This document shows positions 35,850 through 46,682 of a DNA stretch of 60,840 nucleotides, one piece after another. Position 1 is the stretch's first letter, and every line of letters starts with the position of its first letter. Source of the DNA: Spirochaetota bacterium (GTDB taxonomy: Bacteria > Spirochaetota > UBA12135 > COTS27); NCBI GenBank assembly GCA_013426755.1, contig AP019861.1, forward strand, positions 1,539,595 through 1,600,434. The letters are read 5' to 3'. The translations under genes were made by a program, and so were the position numbers. Under the pieces are notes generated by a model, which saw only the letters and a program-made list of their open reading frames with translations, did not search any database and was not told where the DNA came from.

Positions 35850-36821
35850 ATGAATCCATTCCACATTAAAAATAGCACTTGGATAGAATGTCTTACTTTT
35901 GCGATTTTCGTTCACGTCTTACTGTTCGTACTGTTCTTAACGAGCGAGGCTGCTATTTATTTAGCTCAAACTGAGAAACAGCATCAAAAAGAAACCAGCG
36001 ATGAAGCTAAAAACCTACTGCTAGTCGATTTAGAAGCCTCCGAAGAAATCCCCATTGAAAGTTTTATTATTTCTCGCAATCATCTTAAAGGAAGCGGACG
36101 ACTTAGAAAAACAGACGATAAGCAGCCACATTTACCAGGTGACTTAACCAGGAATTCTACTCCAGCGCCCACTCATAACAGTTTCACGTCCAAACCTCCA
36201 TCCACAAACCCACACCAGCAACCACACCAGCAATCCAATCAAAACACACCCACCCCCATTCAAGCAGAACTCTCTGAAACAACCTTCGACTTCATCTTAA
36301 ATGAAACACCCCAACAAAAACAAAACACTTCACATAAGCCTCCTCCTGCACCCCCGCTAGGCATAGAAACCGAAAATACAACCCATTTTAGATTTTATGT
36401 CGATGAAAACCTATACCGTCAGCCCAATATTGCTAAAAATATTCATGCAGAATTCTTCCTAGACATCAAAAACGCCCTCTCAGAAAACCTCCAATTATAC
36501 GCATTCAATTTCCAAGGGGCAGGCGCCATCAATTATTATTATCTCAAAACAGGTGAAGTTTCTGCTACTATGACCATTGATCGCAGTGGGAACATGCAAT
36601 TCAGTCAATTTATTGAATATTCTAGCGCCCAACCTTATTATAATTACCTCATTGAACGCATCACTTCCTATGATAACGCCGTACAGAATCTTCCATTGGA
36701 GTTTTTAAATAGCGACCAACCTCATATTTATCTCAAAATTTCCCTCTCCTATAAAGGTCCCCCACTCTACCAATGGTGGGTCTCCTTAAACGTTCTAAAC
36801 ATAGACCTCAATACCCCTTAA
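35850..36821 (+). CDS. TonB-like inner-membrane protein
   Basis: This is about 323 residues with the layout of a TonB-type energy transducer. A single membrane segment lies near residues 14-34 (FAIFVHVLLFVLFLTSEAA) close to the N-terminus. A Pro/Gln/His/Asn-rich linker follows (about 115-180), then a C-terminal domain with GEVSATMTIDRSGNMQFSQF and IYLKISLSYKG. The alternating strand pattern and the repeated G-x-V...D-x-x-G motif are TonB-like; no ExbB/ExbD genes adjoin. An in-frame TTG at 35841 is possible, but ATG at 35850 is simpler. If genuine it would couple the proton gradient to outer-membrane transport; this is inference from architecture. Confidence 0.7.
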   Translation: MNPFHIKNSTWIECLTFAIFVHVLLFVLFLTSEAAIYLAQTEKQHQKETSDEAKNLLLVDLEASEEIPIESFIISRNHLKGSGRLRKTDDKQPHLPGDLTRNSTPAPTHNSFTSKPPSTNPHQQPHQQSNQNTPTPIQAELSETTFDFILNETPQQKQNTSHKPPPAPPLGIETENTTHFRFYVDENLYRQPNIAKNIHAEFFLDIKNALSENLQLYAFNFQGAGAINYYYLKTGEVSATMTIDRSGNMQFSQFIEYSSAQPYYNYLIERITSYDNAVQNLPLEFLNSDQPHIYLKISLSYKGPPLYQWWVSLNVLNIDLNTP

Positions 36822-37147
36822 AACCACAATCCGCTCTAAAATCACGTTCTGCTCTAAAATCACGCTCTGTTCGATCTTATCACTGTTTATCATTACCAAT
36901 CAATGACCTAAAAACATAAATGCCCTTGACTATCAAGTAGAACAAAGCTGCATTCCCTACTATTGAAACTTAGCGATTCGCCAGTTATTGGTATGCATTT
37001 ACCAATTTGCCAATTTATCAATTTATCAATTTATCAATTTATCATTAAGCTACTCAATTTTCGTTATACGGTTATCATCTGAATTACCCACCGCACATTG
37101 TAGAACTACCGATCAACGCCTCTTTCTCCGCCTATTTCATACTCATC
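36822..37147. repeat. Intergenic region with 8-bp AATTTATC repeat
   Basis: Around 36830-36870 the phrase CTCTAAAATCACG recurs, and at 37000-37050 the 8-base unit CAATTTAT repeats about six times. No gene is present before the lipoprotein start at 37148. Confidence 0.65.
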
Positions 37148-38725
37148 ATGAAGAAACCAACCCCTACATGCTTGTTATACTTTTCTTTGGTTTTGTTTAG
37201 TGTTATAAGCATTGTGACTGGCTGTGGGAGCAGTTCAAATACCGCCTCAGCCGATCCTGGCACGTTAGCATTATCGATCTCTAATGAAGAGAACATTGAA
37301 GAACCATTCACGTTTAAATTTACTGAGCTTCCCACCACCGCTCCTACTGTCCGTATCAAACCGTGCCAATCTTTTGTCAAAGAGGACGTCTCCGTCCTAG
37401 TCAATAATAATCCTAATAGCAACTATTCACTCAGATTTGACCCACCAGAACCTCCTTCGCCTTATTATGACGACGCCAATCTAGAGCATAACACTCACTT
37501 ACAAACCATTACTATTGTTGGAACGCCCTATACCGTGATGTTTGACATTGTCATTCAAAAATGTTCTGTATTCGGGTTGCTAGGCTCTGGACGGCCCCAT
37601 GATCCATGGCTCATCGATAACGACTTGCGTCTCAATCTCCTGTCCGAACTCATCAATGATCCTGCTTTTAGTGATCCCACCTTTGATTATAGCAATCATC
37701 ATTATAAGCTAACGGCTGATATTGACCTAGGGCTCAATAATGCCCCATGGAGTATGTCCGCAGCCATGCGACCCCCTACTGATAATAAAGGCTTCACGCC
37801 TATTGGAACGACATTAAACGTAACAACGAGTACGATTGACCACCACACCCGTAGGTTTAAAGGTAATTTTAATTGCGATGGAAAGACCATTTCTAACCTA
37901 TTTATAAGCAATACCACGCTCAATAGCTCTAATAATGGGCACTTCGAAGGACTTTTTGGAATCGTAACCCCCCGTGATAACAACGACTCAGAGAGTGGTG
38001 TTATAAGAAATTGTAAGATTGTTAACGCTAACATCACAGGTCATCATTACGTCGGTGCTATAGTCGGGTATTTACAAGGCGGAAAGATTATGGAATCTTA
38101 TGCAGTCGGAACGGTAACCGGAAATTCCAATATAGGAGGCCTTGCTGGTGCTTTACATACGTCAGAAATCACTAATTCTTATAGCGCTGGGACAGTATCA
38201 GGAATCATTCATGTAGGCGGATTGGCTGGGCATCTTTTATTCTCAGACATCAAAGGTTCTTACGCTTCCCAATCCATAACAGGAACCGATTATATAGGTG
38301 GATTAGCTGGATTTTTTAATTCAGGCACAATCACCAACTCCTATGCTAGCGGTAGCATCACTGGAACTGAACACATAGGCGGGTTAGCAGGCTTTTTTCC
38401 AGGCCAGATCAATAATTCTTATTCCATCACCTCCATAACAGGAACCGACAATATAGGTGGATTGATTGGACTAGGAACGAGGAATCCAAACAACCTCATC
38501 AACTCTTATTGGAATACAGAAACCGCACCCACCGTACCTCGTGATGCTAATGGCAGAACCACAGCACAAATGCAGACTAGAATTGCCGACTGGAATACTT
38601 CTGTCTGGAATTTCACACCTCAAAAATACCCTCGCCTAATTAACGTTGCTTGCCCTAACCACCAATTCATACCTGCTGATGATCCTGCGCACTCTCTGTG
38701 CCAGAGTCTCCCCCAGAATCCTTGA
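37148..38725 (+). CDS. GLUG-repeat lipoprotein 2
   Basis: The 525-residue protein opens the lipoprotein cluster. Signal peptide and lipobox: MKKPTPTCLLYFSLV ... VTGC with Cys26. The two-cysteine module shows IKPCQSF and VIQKC. Then come GSGRPHDPWLI, KLTADIDLG, a FNC ... RNCKI pair and about six GLUG units (IGGLAGALH, VGGLAGHLL). The family tail YPRLINVACPNHQ with a last Cys ends the protein. It has the short architecture, without the extra N-terminal modules of its larger neighbours, and is most similar in plan to lipoprotein 1. It is predicted to be lipid-anchored outside the cytoplasm; binding partners are unknown. Confidence 0.85.
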   Translation: MKKPTPTCLLYFSLVLFSVISIVTGCGSSSNTASADPGTLALSISNEENIEEPFTFKFTELPTTAPTVRIKPCQSFVKEDVSVLVNNNPNSNYSLRFDPPEPPSPYYDDANLEHNTHLQTITIVGTPYTVMFDIVIQKCSVFGLLGSGRPHDPWLIDNDLRLNLLSELINDPAFSDPTFDYSNHHYKLTADIDLGLNNAPWSMSAAMRPPTDNKGFTPIGTTLNVTTSTIDHHTRRFKGNFNCDGKTISNLFISNTTLNSSNNGHFEGLFGIVTPRDNNDSESGVIRNCKIVNANITGHHYVGAIVGYLQGGKIMESYAVGTVTGNSNIGGLAGALHTSEITNSYSAGTVSGIIHVGGLAGHLLFSDIKGSYASQSITGTDYIGGLAGFFNSGTITNSYASGSITGTEHIGGLAGFFPGQINNSYSITSITGTDNIGGLIGLGTRNPNNLINSYWNTETAPTVPRDANGRTTAQMQTRIADWNTSVWNFTPQKYPRLINVACPNHQFIPADDPAHSLCQSLPQNP

Positions 38726-39122
38726 AATTTATAAAAATCTCTCCAAAATACCTTGTATTTCCAATTAAATTGCCATTTACAATTGAAAATACTATTTGCA
38801 ATTGAAAATGCTATTCATTTAAAATCTAGCGTATAAAGATCTGGCGTATAAAATTTACTTCAATTCATGTCTCCAAACGCAACACCCCCGATTTCTTCCC
38901 AATTTAACCTAAGAAACCACGATTGACTTTTGTTCCTAAGATAATGCTACTGAAATAATATCACAAAAACACTACTAGAAAAACACCACTGAAGATTGAG
39001 TTGTTCTTAGTAAAATTCCACTAAATGATGTTAATATTCTCATAGTTATCAAAAAAGTTGGGGTAATGCCTCGTAGTGCCTCATAATGCCTCAGTTAGTA
39101 TATCCAATCAGAAAGAAGCACG
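38726..39122. other. Intergenic region with short echoes, no gene seen
   Basis: ATTTACAATTGAAAATACT and TTTGCAATTGAAAATGCT, then CTAGCGTATAAAGAT and CTGGCGTATAAAATT, are tandem echoes near 38768-38850. Near 39066-39100 the phrase ATGCCTC recurs three times. I see no clear promoter. Confidence 0.45.
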
Positions 39123-41801
39123 ATGAAAAATTTGATTGAATCCTGCACGTCAATAGTAATTAGCAGTGTGGTAATTAGCAGTGTATTTTTGCTGATTTTA
39201 ATAAACTGCAGCGGAAGTAACGTCGATGCGCAAAGTAATACCACCCATCCTCCAGAAGCCTTAGCCACCCTGCTAAAAACAAGTAACCCACAATATCCTG
39301 ATCTAACAGTCACACTTGATAGCAACGCTGCTACACCAACTCTCCTTATTACAGGCTTTACCAATAACATTTCAGGAGAAATACCCACATGGACCTTGCT
39401 TATTGACCAAAATCAGGACTTCACAACCACACCCACCCGTTTTACAGTGCAGCCCTCAAGCCTAATCACTTCTGAACTAATCACCACTTCACTAAACGCA
39501 ACCACAAACCCAGCAGAACCGACCACCTATACCCTAAAAACTCTCATTAACGGCCCTCCTATTTCAGAGTGGCTCACCCCTTCAAAATTAATCTCCTATT
39601 TTTCAGGAGCAACCTTCGCAGAACAACCTATTGCTACCCAGAAAATCACTGTTAATGGGACGAATATTGCTATTGATGGCAGCGAACTTAGCAATACAGC
39701 CAATGGAAGACTTCTGCTATCCACAGAACAATTGCCACTTGGATATCAATTTTCAGGACATGATAGCCTCATTGATCCAGATGGACCTGGCTTAAATGCC
39801 ATTACCAGTGGTCGCGCCGGTACTTTAACGATCACTGAAATACACAACCCCAGCAACATTATGACCTATCCCGTAGAGATAAACCTTGCTGCCTACCAGT
39901 CGTTAATAGAAGCCTCGCATATCACCGCAACGAATTTTGATGGCGCCGTAGCAACCACATCTGATATTTCTATATCAAAAACAACGATCACCATCTCTAA
40001 TTTCACCAATACCTATTCTTCCAGTAGGGCTGGAAGAATTGTCTTTACGCCACCACCTTCTGCGCCCTATACCATTACTCCAAACCAACTCACATTTGAA
40101 AATCCTAACAACATCACAAATAGTAGCGTAGAAATAGGCTTTGTTACCGTCACAGATAAAGCCAATCTAAGTCCTGTCTTATACAACGTCATCGTCAATT
40201 TCACAAACATAGACATAACACTAATGTTTACAGCCACTAACATTCGCAATAACCCAGCAACGATTGGATTAGGTGAAAGTGTAATAATAACTAACAGCTG
40301 CGAACTATTTCTCCCATCAGCAGTAACCGCAACCGATATACCATCCCACTTAGAATATAGAATTGTCCTACCCACGTATTACAATAGAGAAGAGCACAGC
40401 TACACCAACGCAATGTTTAGAGTTCCCGCACCCGTAACGATAATAGACGCTAATACTAAAAATATTATCAATGACTTAGCTTTCAGTGTAAATATTGACT
40501 TCACGCCATGCACCACTACCGATCTAGCAGGCAATGGGCTCACCGAAACCAGCGCCTATCAAATAGACAATCCTCATAAACTAGAACTCGTTTCTCATCT
40601 CATTAATCATTCCAATGCCACCTACGCCGATAAGTTTTATACGCTGACAACTGACATTGACTTAGGCAATACCCATGATCTATGGTCACAAAACTCGCAA
40701 GTAGCGGGCAGTTCAAATTACGGCGGATTTCCTCACATCGGCAGTAGTCGGTTTAATCCATTTAAAGGCACTTTTGACTGCGGTAATAACACTATTTCCA
40801 ATTTATATATCCATAAACCCACCGAAGACACGATTGCCCTCTTCGGGGCTACTTCTAATGCGACAATTAAAAATTGTCATCTGAGTAACGTAACCATCAC
40901 CGGCAATACTAACGTAGGAAGCTTAGTCGCAGCGAATTATTCCTCTCAAATAAGTCATTCTTCTGTCACAAGTGGATCACTCACCGCAAACCGTAACATA
41001 GGCGGCTTAATCGGATACAACCAAAATACTTCCATCGCTAATTCTTATGCGCAGAGTCTTATTCGCCTGAAAGACACCCCCGGCAATACGAATACCCATC
41101 GCCACCTAGGCGGACTAGTCGGATATAACCTAACTTCTCCGATCACTAATTCCTACGCCATCGGCAATATCATAGGGTCTTATGCTACAGGAGGACTGAT
41201 CGGATATAATTTAGCTTCACCGATCTCTGCTTCCTACGGAGCAGGCACAATTACGGGAAATTACGCAACAGGCGGACTCGTGGGATATAATACTTCTTTC
41301 GAGCAAGGCACTTATAAAAACGAAGCTTCTATTGAAAATTCCTACGCTACCGCCAGTGTTACAGGAAATACTTTCATGGGTGGTTTAGCTGGATACAACG
41401 ACTCCACCGTAGCAGCGTCCTATTCCATCAACAACGTTAGAATATTTTCTCTAAACCCCGTACAAAACCCTGTATTTGGACTTTTTATCGGACGACACAC
41501 GAATACCCATAACCAAGCAATTACTAACTCCTACTACAACAATGAAGCAAACATCATTGTCATACCCTTCTTAAACCTAGACCCAACGCCGCTAGGAGCA
41601 AATTCCAGCCCGGTCGCAGAAAATGGCTTAATCGGTCTTCCTGAGGCAGAACTCAAAGTAGAACAAGGAACCTCTAGCCAGGCAACCTATTATGATTGGG
41701 ACTCGACTCTGTGGAAATTTCAAACAGGATTTTATCCGCGCCTAAAAAATGTTGCCTGCCCCAGTCACCAATACGCAGACCCTATTCCCTCTACATGCTA
41801 A
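39123..41801 (+). CDS. GLUG-repeat lipoprotein 3 (long form)
   Basis: The 892-residue protein is the longest of the family. A lipobox LINC (Cys29) follows a hydrophobic signal. Module A1 contains SNPQYPDLTVTLDS and an ITGFTN phrase. Module A2 contains ATNFDGAVATTSDI and an ITISNFTN phrase. The two-cysteine module reads TNSCELF ... FTPC. The GLUG region begins GNGLTETSAYQID and has FDC ... KNCHL and about seven repeats. The tail is YPRLKNVACPSHQ with a final Cys. A GAAAGAAG purine stretch sits before the ATG. The layout (A1, A2, B, GLUG, tail) is matched by the next gene. A1 and A2 look like beta-sandwich modules, not enzymes. Confidence 0.85.
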   Translation: MKNLIESCTSIVISSVVISSVFLLILINCSGSNVDAQSNTTHPPEALATLLKTSNPQYPDLTVTLDSNAATPTLLITGFTNNISGEIPTWTLLIDQNQDFTTTPTRFTVQPSSLITSELITTSLNATTNPAEPTTYTLKTLINGPPISEWLTPSKLISYFSGATFAEQPIATQKITVNGTNIAIDGSELSNTANGRLLLSTEQLPLGYQFSGHDSLIDPDGPGLNAITSGRAGTLTITEIHNPSNIMTYPVEINLAAYQSLIEASHITATNFDGAVATTSDISISKTTITISNFTNTYSSSRAGRIVFTPPPSAPYTITPNQLTFENPNNITNSSVEIGFVTVTDKANLSPVLYNVIVNFTNIDITLMFTATNIRNNPATIGLGESVIITNSCELFLPSAVTATDIPSHLEYRIVLPTYYNREEHSYTNAMFRVPAPVTIIDANTKNIINDLAFSVNIDFTPCTTTDLAGNGLTETSAYQIDNPHKLELVSHLINHSNATYADKFYTLTTDIDLGNTHDLWSQNSQVAGSSNYGGFPHIGSSRFNPFKGTFDCGNNTISNLYIHKPTEDTIALFGATSNATIKNCHLSNVTITGNTNVGSLVAANYSSQISHSSVTSGSLTANRNIGGLIGYNQNTSIANSYAQSLIRLKDTPGNTNTHRHLGGLVGYNLTSPITNSYAIGNIIGSYATGGLIGYNLASPISASYGAGTITGNYATGGLVGYNTSFEQGTYKNEASIENSYATASVTGNTFMGGLAGYNDSTVAASYSINNVRIFSLNPVQNPVFGLFIGRHTNTHNQAITNSYYNNEANIIVIPFLNLDPTPLGANSSPVAENGLIGLPEAELKVEQGTSSQATYYDWDSTLWKFQTGFYPRLKNVACPSHQYADPIPSTC

Positions 41802-41811
41802 CAAACATATT

Positions 41812-41847
41812 AAAAATGGTGAAATATTCCAAATTTTGCCATTTTTT
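41812..41847 (+). terminator. Rho-independent terminator after lipoprotein 3
   Basis: AAAAATGGTGAAAT at 41812 pairs with ATTTTGCCATTTTT ending at 41846, with two G-U pairs. A run of T follows. It starts 11 bases after the stop codon. Confidence 0.65.
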
Positions 41848-41928
41848 TCAGTATCTGCTTCATATCCTGTAGCTGTATCTTGTATTGAATAAAATAAGAA
41901 AATTCCGATAAATTAATAGTAAATATAC

Positions 41929-41958
41929 TTGACAAATTTCTTTAATATATAGTAAATT
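41929..41958 (+). promoter_or_regulatory. Likely promoter of lipoprotein 4
   Basis: TTGACA at 41929-41934 and TAAATT at 41953-41958 are separated by 18 bases, about 60 bases before the start codon at 42017. The -35 box is perfect and the -10 weak. Confidence 0.45.
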
Positions 41959-42016
41959 TAAACAGTACTGCAAGTATTCGCCGTATTAATTGAATTTTTG
42001 TGGAGCATTCTACATA

Positions 42017-44506
42017 ATGGCTAAATTTTCCTTATCTAAAGCGAGTCTGACTCTGTCCAAGACACGTCTGATACAGGCAGTCGTCTTTTGGGTGTTTTTT
42101 CTGTGGATTCTGTCTGGATGTACGAGAAATATTGATGCCCCGTCGTCCTCCATAGCAACGGCTATTAATGATTCTTTACTCAACGATCTAATACTCCTTA
42201 TCAAAGAAAGCAATCCACAGTACCCTGATATGCAGGTAAAAATCGATAAAACTAAGACGAATTCACCTGGCCTTATCGTCACAGGCTTCACCAATACCGT
42301 AGAACGTACTTCATGGACTCTCAATATCAATCAAAACAATACCGTCATAACTGAACCGACTCATATTAAAATAACACCTTCACAGGCGATCTCTCCTGAA
42401 AATTTTACACAAATATTAAGTATTGCCACGCCCACGACCTCTCATGAAATAGAAATTAATATTAGTATTAAAGGAAGCCCTATCAGTGAATGGTTCACAC
42501 CAGAGAGCTTTACTACGTACTTCGAGAGCATTAGCTTCGCAGGACAAAACAATCCCGCGTCAGTCCTTAATTTCGACGGCCAGAAAATATCTAATCTAAA
42601 CAGTTTTTACAACACTGCAAACGGAAGATTTGATTTTTCCACAGAACTACCCCCTGGATACGAACTTCGTAACAATCTAGTAGACCCAGATGGATCAAAT
42701 TTAGATGCCATCCCCCAGCCTACCAACGCAGGGACAATCACCATTTATGAAAGCACGTCTTCTGAAACGTATACTAATTCTAAAACCTACACCGTAACCA
42801 TAGCACTCCGCCCGTTCATTTCTCCCGTAATTAGAAACCATATTCAAGTTACCGACTTTAACAACAATCTATTGCCTGCTTCTAGTATCAGAGTCACAGG
42901 AACAAACATCATCATCTCAGAACTTTATAATATTCCTAATACTGACGATACGAATAGTGGTACTATTCGCATCGCCCCACCCCCATTTACTTATGAAAAT
43001 CTCAATATCAGTTATCCTAACCCTGAAGGAGTCGAAGCCACCACTACCCATATCGATGTAGACATTGAGATATTCATCTTAGGCACCTCCATTCCTCACA
43101 GGATTACGTTTAATTTCCTAGAAGCCCACCCTCTAATCCTCACCTTCGAGAGTCCCCACCTTGCACCTGACTCAAAAACTATCACTTCACATGGAGAAAC
43201 TCTCATTGTTACAAATGATTGTGAATTTTTTATCCCCACTAGTGTATTAGTGGAGGTAAACAGAGATACTAACTACGCCTTTACTCCTACCCTACCTGTG
43301 TACTTTAATGAAAGAAAACACACGACTAACAGGGAAGGAAACTATATTTTGCCTACAGAAATAGATGTGCAAGATGCATCAGGAAACCCAGTTATAACAA
43401 ATTTTCTTATCAACGTTCAATTTCCCCCTTGTGATGAAGATAGCATCCTTGAAATCGGTGCTGGCACGCCAGCAAACCCTTATCTCATAGATAAAGGCCC
43501 CAAATTATATTACCTTGCCGATCTCATCAAGATGCATCCTTTTGCTAGAGAGAGGTCATATAAGTTAACAACTGATATAGATATGGGAATAACACCATGG
43601 AGTGAAGCAGCTAACCCATTAGATTACGGATTTAATCCCATCGGCGAGTCCTCTTATACGAAGGATTCCAAAATAGTCGCTTTCAAAGGATCATTTGACT
43701 GCAGCGGACATACTATTTCTAACTTATATGTCCGAACTAAAACAGGAGTTGAATCTAGAAACGATCGTCTCCCTGCAGGACTTTTTGGGTATATTAGAGG
43801 AGAGAGACGTTCCCCCGTCACCATTAAAAACTGCAGACTAGAAAATGTTACTATTATAGGTGACCATAATGTAGGTGGTCTTGTCGGTGCCGGTGATGCT
43901 ATCAGTAATTCTGTTTCAATTTCAAACATCTCTGTAACAGGGACTATTTCACAACATCCTCCTAACTATGGAAAAACACATAACTATACAAACATCTCAA
44001 ATGCAGGAGGTCTTATAGGATATATGCAGGGAGGTATTGTTACTAAAGCTTATGCTAATGTTCATATTGCTACTTCCAATGGAACCAATATAGGCGGACT
44101 TATCGGACATGGCAAGTTCACAACCATCGCTAATGTCTACGCTAAAGGCAATGTTTCAGGAACCTCGAATATCGGAGGGTTAATAGGGAATTTAATAGCA
44201 ACAGGTACTAATGATTCTTACTCTAATTTTTATACGACAGGAGCAGTCACTGGAACCTCCGAAATAGGGGGACTGATAGGAGGCGGAATAGTAGCTTCAG
44301 GTCGTATAGAACACGCTTACTGGGATACAGAAACGAGTGGATTATCAAGAACAAGTGGTGGCGGCACAGGAAGAACAACAAGCCAAATGCAAGTTGCCGG
44401 TCCTGTTCTTAGTGGTAACGACAGAGTTTATATTAATTGGTCTCGTGGAATCTGGAGATTTACTAACGGAGAATATCCACAACTAATTTCTATTCCTGAA
44501 CGCTAG
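42017..44506 (+). CDS. GLUG-repeat lipoprotein 4 (long form, lacking the C-terminal cysteine tail)
   Basis: Starting at ATG 42017, with GGAG at 42002-42005, the protein has 829 residues. An earlier ATG at 41990 lacks a binding site. The signal ends ILSGC (Cys35). Modules run in the same order as lipoprotein 3: A1 with SNPQYPDMQVKID and GLIVTGFTN, an A2-like middle, the two-cysteine module (TNDCEFF ... FPPC), then GAGTPANPYLID, FDC ... KNCRL and about five GLUG units. The tail stops at YPQLISIPER, without the C-x-x-(R/H)-Q...C ending kept by the other complete members. It has its own promoter and follows a terminator, so it is a separate unit. Confidence 0.85.
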   Translation: MAKFSLSKASLTLSKTRLIQAVVFWVFFLWILSGCTRNIDAPSSSIATAINDSLLNDLILLIKESNPQYPDMQVKIDKTKTNSPGLIVTGFTNTVERTSWTLNINQNNTVITEPTHIKITPSQAISPENFTQILSIATPTTSHEIEINISIKGSPISEWFTPESFTTYFESISFAGQNNPASVLNFDGQKISNLNSFYNTANGRFDFSTELPPGYELRNNLVDPDGSNLDAIPQPTNAGTITIYESTSSETYTNSKTYTVTIALRPFISPVIRNHIQVTDFNNNLLPASSIRVTGTNIIISELYNIPNTDDTNSGTIRIAPPPFTYENLNISYPNPEGVEATTTHIDVDIEIFILGTSIPHRITFNFLEAHPLILTFESPHLAPDSKTITSHGETLIVTNDCEFFIPTSVLVEVNRDTNYAFTPTLPVYFNERKHTTNREGNYILPTEIDVQDASGNPVITNFLINVQFPPCDEDSILEIGAGTPANPYLIDKGPKLYYLADLIKMHPFARERSYKLTTDIDMGITPWSEAANPLDYGFNPIGESSYTKDSKIVAFKGSFDCSGHTISNLYVRTKTGVESRNDRLPAGLFGYIRGERRSPVTIKNCRLENVTIIGDHNVGGLVGAGDAISNSVSISNISVTGTISQHPPNYGKTHNYTNISNAGGLIGYMQGGIVTKAYANVHIATSNGTNIGGLIGHGKFTTIANVYAKGNVSGTSNIGGLIGNLIATGTNDSYSNFYTTGAVTGTSEIGGLIGGGIVASGRIEHAYWDTETSGLSRTSGGGTGRTTSQMQVAGPVLSGNDRVYINWSRGIWRFTNGEYPQLISIPER

Positions 44507-45020
44507 AATTGACAAAAATAGTAAAAAATTTACATAATAGTAGAAAAATTCATGTTTTTTTGAATTCTTTACAAAAATTTTATGAAAACTTTTTATTTCA
44601 TCTTATAATAACTGCAACAAAATAATCATATTTAATCGTTATTTACTCCAATAATTTAGTATTTAACGATTTTTTTCTTACTAGTACTAATAATTGCTAA
44701 AAATATGATAACATCCTCCATAAGAATAGGATACCATTGACTTCATACATGATTTTTTAATAAAAAAATCTTTTATATTGAGAAGAAATTGATAATAATT
44801 GATGGATTCTGCTAATTGGAATAAATTAATCTTTAATTAATAGAGTAAATTAGTCTCTAAAATAGCCCTTTCATATTACAATAGTTTGTATGACGCTAGA
44901 TCGTCTCCATTAAGCAATCTTAAGGGGCTGATTAGAGGGCGCAATTGGAATTATTTAAGAGAAACAAAGTGTCAATTAAGCTATCTAATATTGTTTTAAC
45001 TTGAAAAGAGGATGTGTCCT
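44507..45020. other. AT-rich intergenic region, no gene seen
   Basis: Runs of A and T dominate. I see no coding frame or convincing hairpin. An AAGAGG ribosome-binding site at 45006-45011 precedes the next gene. Confidence 0.4.
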
Positions 45021-46682
45021 ATGAAAATTGTATTCTATAAGTTACTGCGTATTAAAAGTCTATTGTCGTGGTTAACGGCATTAATAATATCTGCTGTCAT
45101 TGTAAGTTGTAGCGGCAGCAATGATACGGGAGCGCCGTTATCAAGTTCTGAGCCTATTAACGTCAATAAGGACGATTTGAGATTGGTTATTAGCAGTGAA
45201 AGCATTGAAAATAGCCCTGTAACGCTCGCTAACGGAGGAGTTGTTAAAGTCACAAACCCATGCCAACTCCTTATCAGGCCTGAAATTACAATTTATGCGA
45301 ATGCTCCAGGCGGCGATCTAAGTACCGGCATCAGAAAAATAAGCCTGCCTAGTTATGCTATAAATGCTATTCTCCCCGTCTATTACGACAAAAAAGTAGA
45401 CCGCCTAGAAATCATTGACGGTGTTTCACAGTACAATGTCCCTGTGACAGCGGCTATTATAGACCCAGGTGATAATGTTATTTATCCTGGATTTTCCTTC
45501 GATGTAATCTTTCCCCCATGTGATATTTCTGACTCCATCAATATTTTTACGAACACAGGACTAGGTACACGTGAAGTTCCCTATAAAATAAAAGGACCCT
45601 TCGAATTAGAACTAGTTTCCTATCTTATCAATAACGACGAATTCAATAACGGGTGGAAATACATTGATAAGTTCTATGAATTATCTGGTGATATTGACTT
45701 AGGGGTATCACGTCCACCATGGCTTAACGAAGATGGTCTAGATAGAGGATTTCATCCTATTGCCAGTAATACTGGAAACTATGGATTCAAATTCTCAGGT
45801 TCATTCGACTGCAGAGGGTATACCATTTCTAACCTGTACATCGATAGAGGACGACAAGATAACGTAGGGTTATTTGGCAACAGTGTAGGTACCGTAAAAA
45901 ATTGTTCTCTCATCAATGTCAATGTTAGAGGAGGCACTAATGTAGGAGGACTCATCGGAAGACATAGCGCAGATGTCGGACTAGGAGGTCTTATTAGCAA
46001 TACGTACGTCACAGGCACCGTAGCCGCATCAGGGCATAACATAGGCGGACTGGTCGGAAGTAATAAATATTCTACTATCCGCAATTCATATTTCACAGGA
46101 GTTGTATTGGGTTCTAATAATGTAGGCGGACTCGCAGGCTACAATATTGGTCTCATTGAAGATGCTTATGCCACAGGTTCGGTCATCGGCTCTGTTAATG
46201 TAGGTGGACTTGTCGGTGAGTACAAACTGGTTCCAGGCATAAGGCGTAGTATAGCTAATTCTTACGTAGCGAATTCTATCTTCGGCACAGATGGTTCTAT
46301 TTACTTAGGACATCTGATTGGAAAATTCACTTCCGACACACCTGGCGTCATCTCATCTGTTTATTACAACTCAGATACAACGATCACTGTCAATGGAGTC
46401 TCATTAGAAAATAATGGCGTAGGCTTCCCTAGCGATGACCCGAATATCAATGCCTATTACAGTGCTCGGGAACTCACAAGAATAAATCCCCTTCCATTAA
46501 GCAGTAAAGACCTTCTCTCAGGAAAAAACTTTTTTAGAGGCTGGTCTGAGGAGATCTGGGACTTTTCAGCAGGCTATTACCCTAGGTTAAAAAGTGTTCC
46601 CTGTCCCAATCGCCAACATCTAGAGCCTACACCCACTAGCTGTGGCGATCTCCAGAAACTCCCCTCGCCCGTACCCTTTTAG
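45021..46682 (+). CDS. GLUG-repeat lipoprotein 5
   Basis: ATG 45021, nine bases after AAGAGG, is preferred over an upstream in-frame ATG at 45012. The 553-residue protein has lipobox IVSC (Cys30). It has only the two-cysteine module (TNPCQLL ... FPPCD) before the GLUG part, which contains FDC ... KNCSL and about six units such as VGGLIGRHS and VGGLAGYN. The tail is YPRLKSVPCPNRQH with a later Cys. It resembles lipoproteins 1 and 2 in plan. The next gene begins 119 bases downstream, so they may share a transcript. Confidence 0.85.
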   Translation: MKIVFYKLLRIKSLLSWLTALIISAVIVSCSGSNDTGAPLSSSEPINVNKDDLRLVISSESIENSPVTLANGGVVKVTNPCQLLIRPEITIYANAPGGDLSTGIRKISLPSYAINAILPVYYDKKVDRLEIIDGVSQYNVPVTAAIIDPGDNVIYPGFSFDVIFPPCDISDSINIFTNTGLGTREVPYKIKGPFELELVSYLINNDEFNNGWKYIDKFYELSGDIDLGVSRPPWLNEDGLDRGFHPIASNTGNYGFKFSGSFDCRGYTISNLYIDRGRQDNVGLFGNSVGTVKNCSLINVNVRGGTNVGGLIGRHSADVGLGGLISNTYVTGTVAASGHNIGGLVGSNKYSTIRNSYFTGVVLGSNNVGGLAGYNIGLIEDAYATGSVIGSVNVGGLVGEYKLVPGIRRSIANSYVANSIFGTDGSIYLGHLIGKFTSDTPGVISSVYYNSDTTITVNGVSLENNGVGFPSDDPNINAYYSARELTRINPLPLSSKDLLSGKNFFRGWSEEIWDFSAGYYPRLKSVPCPNRQHLEPTPTSCGDLQKLPSPVPF

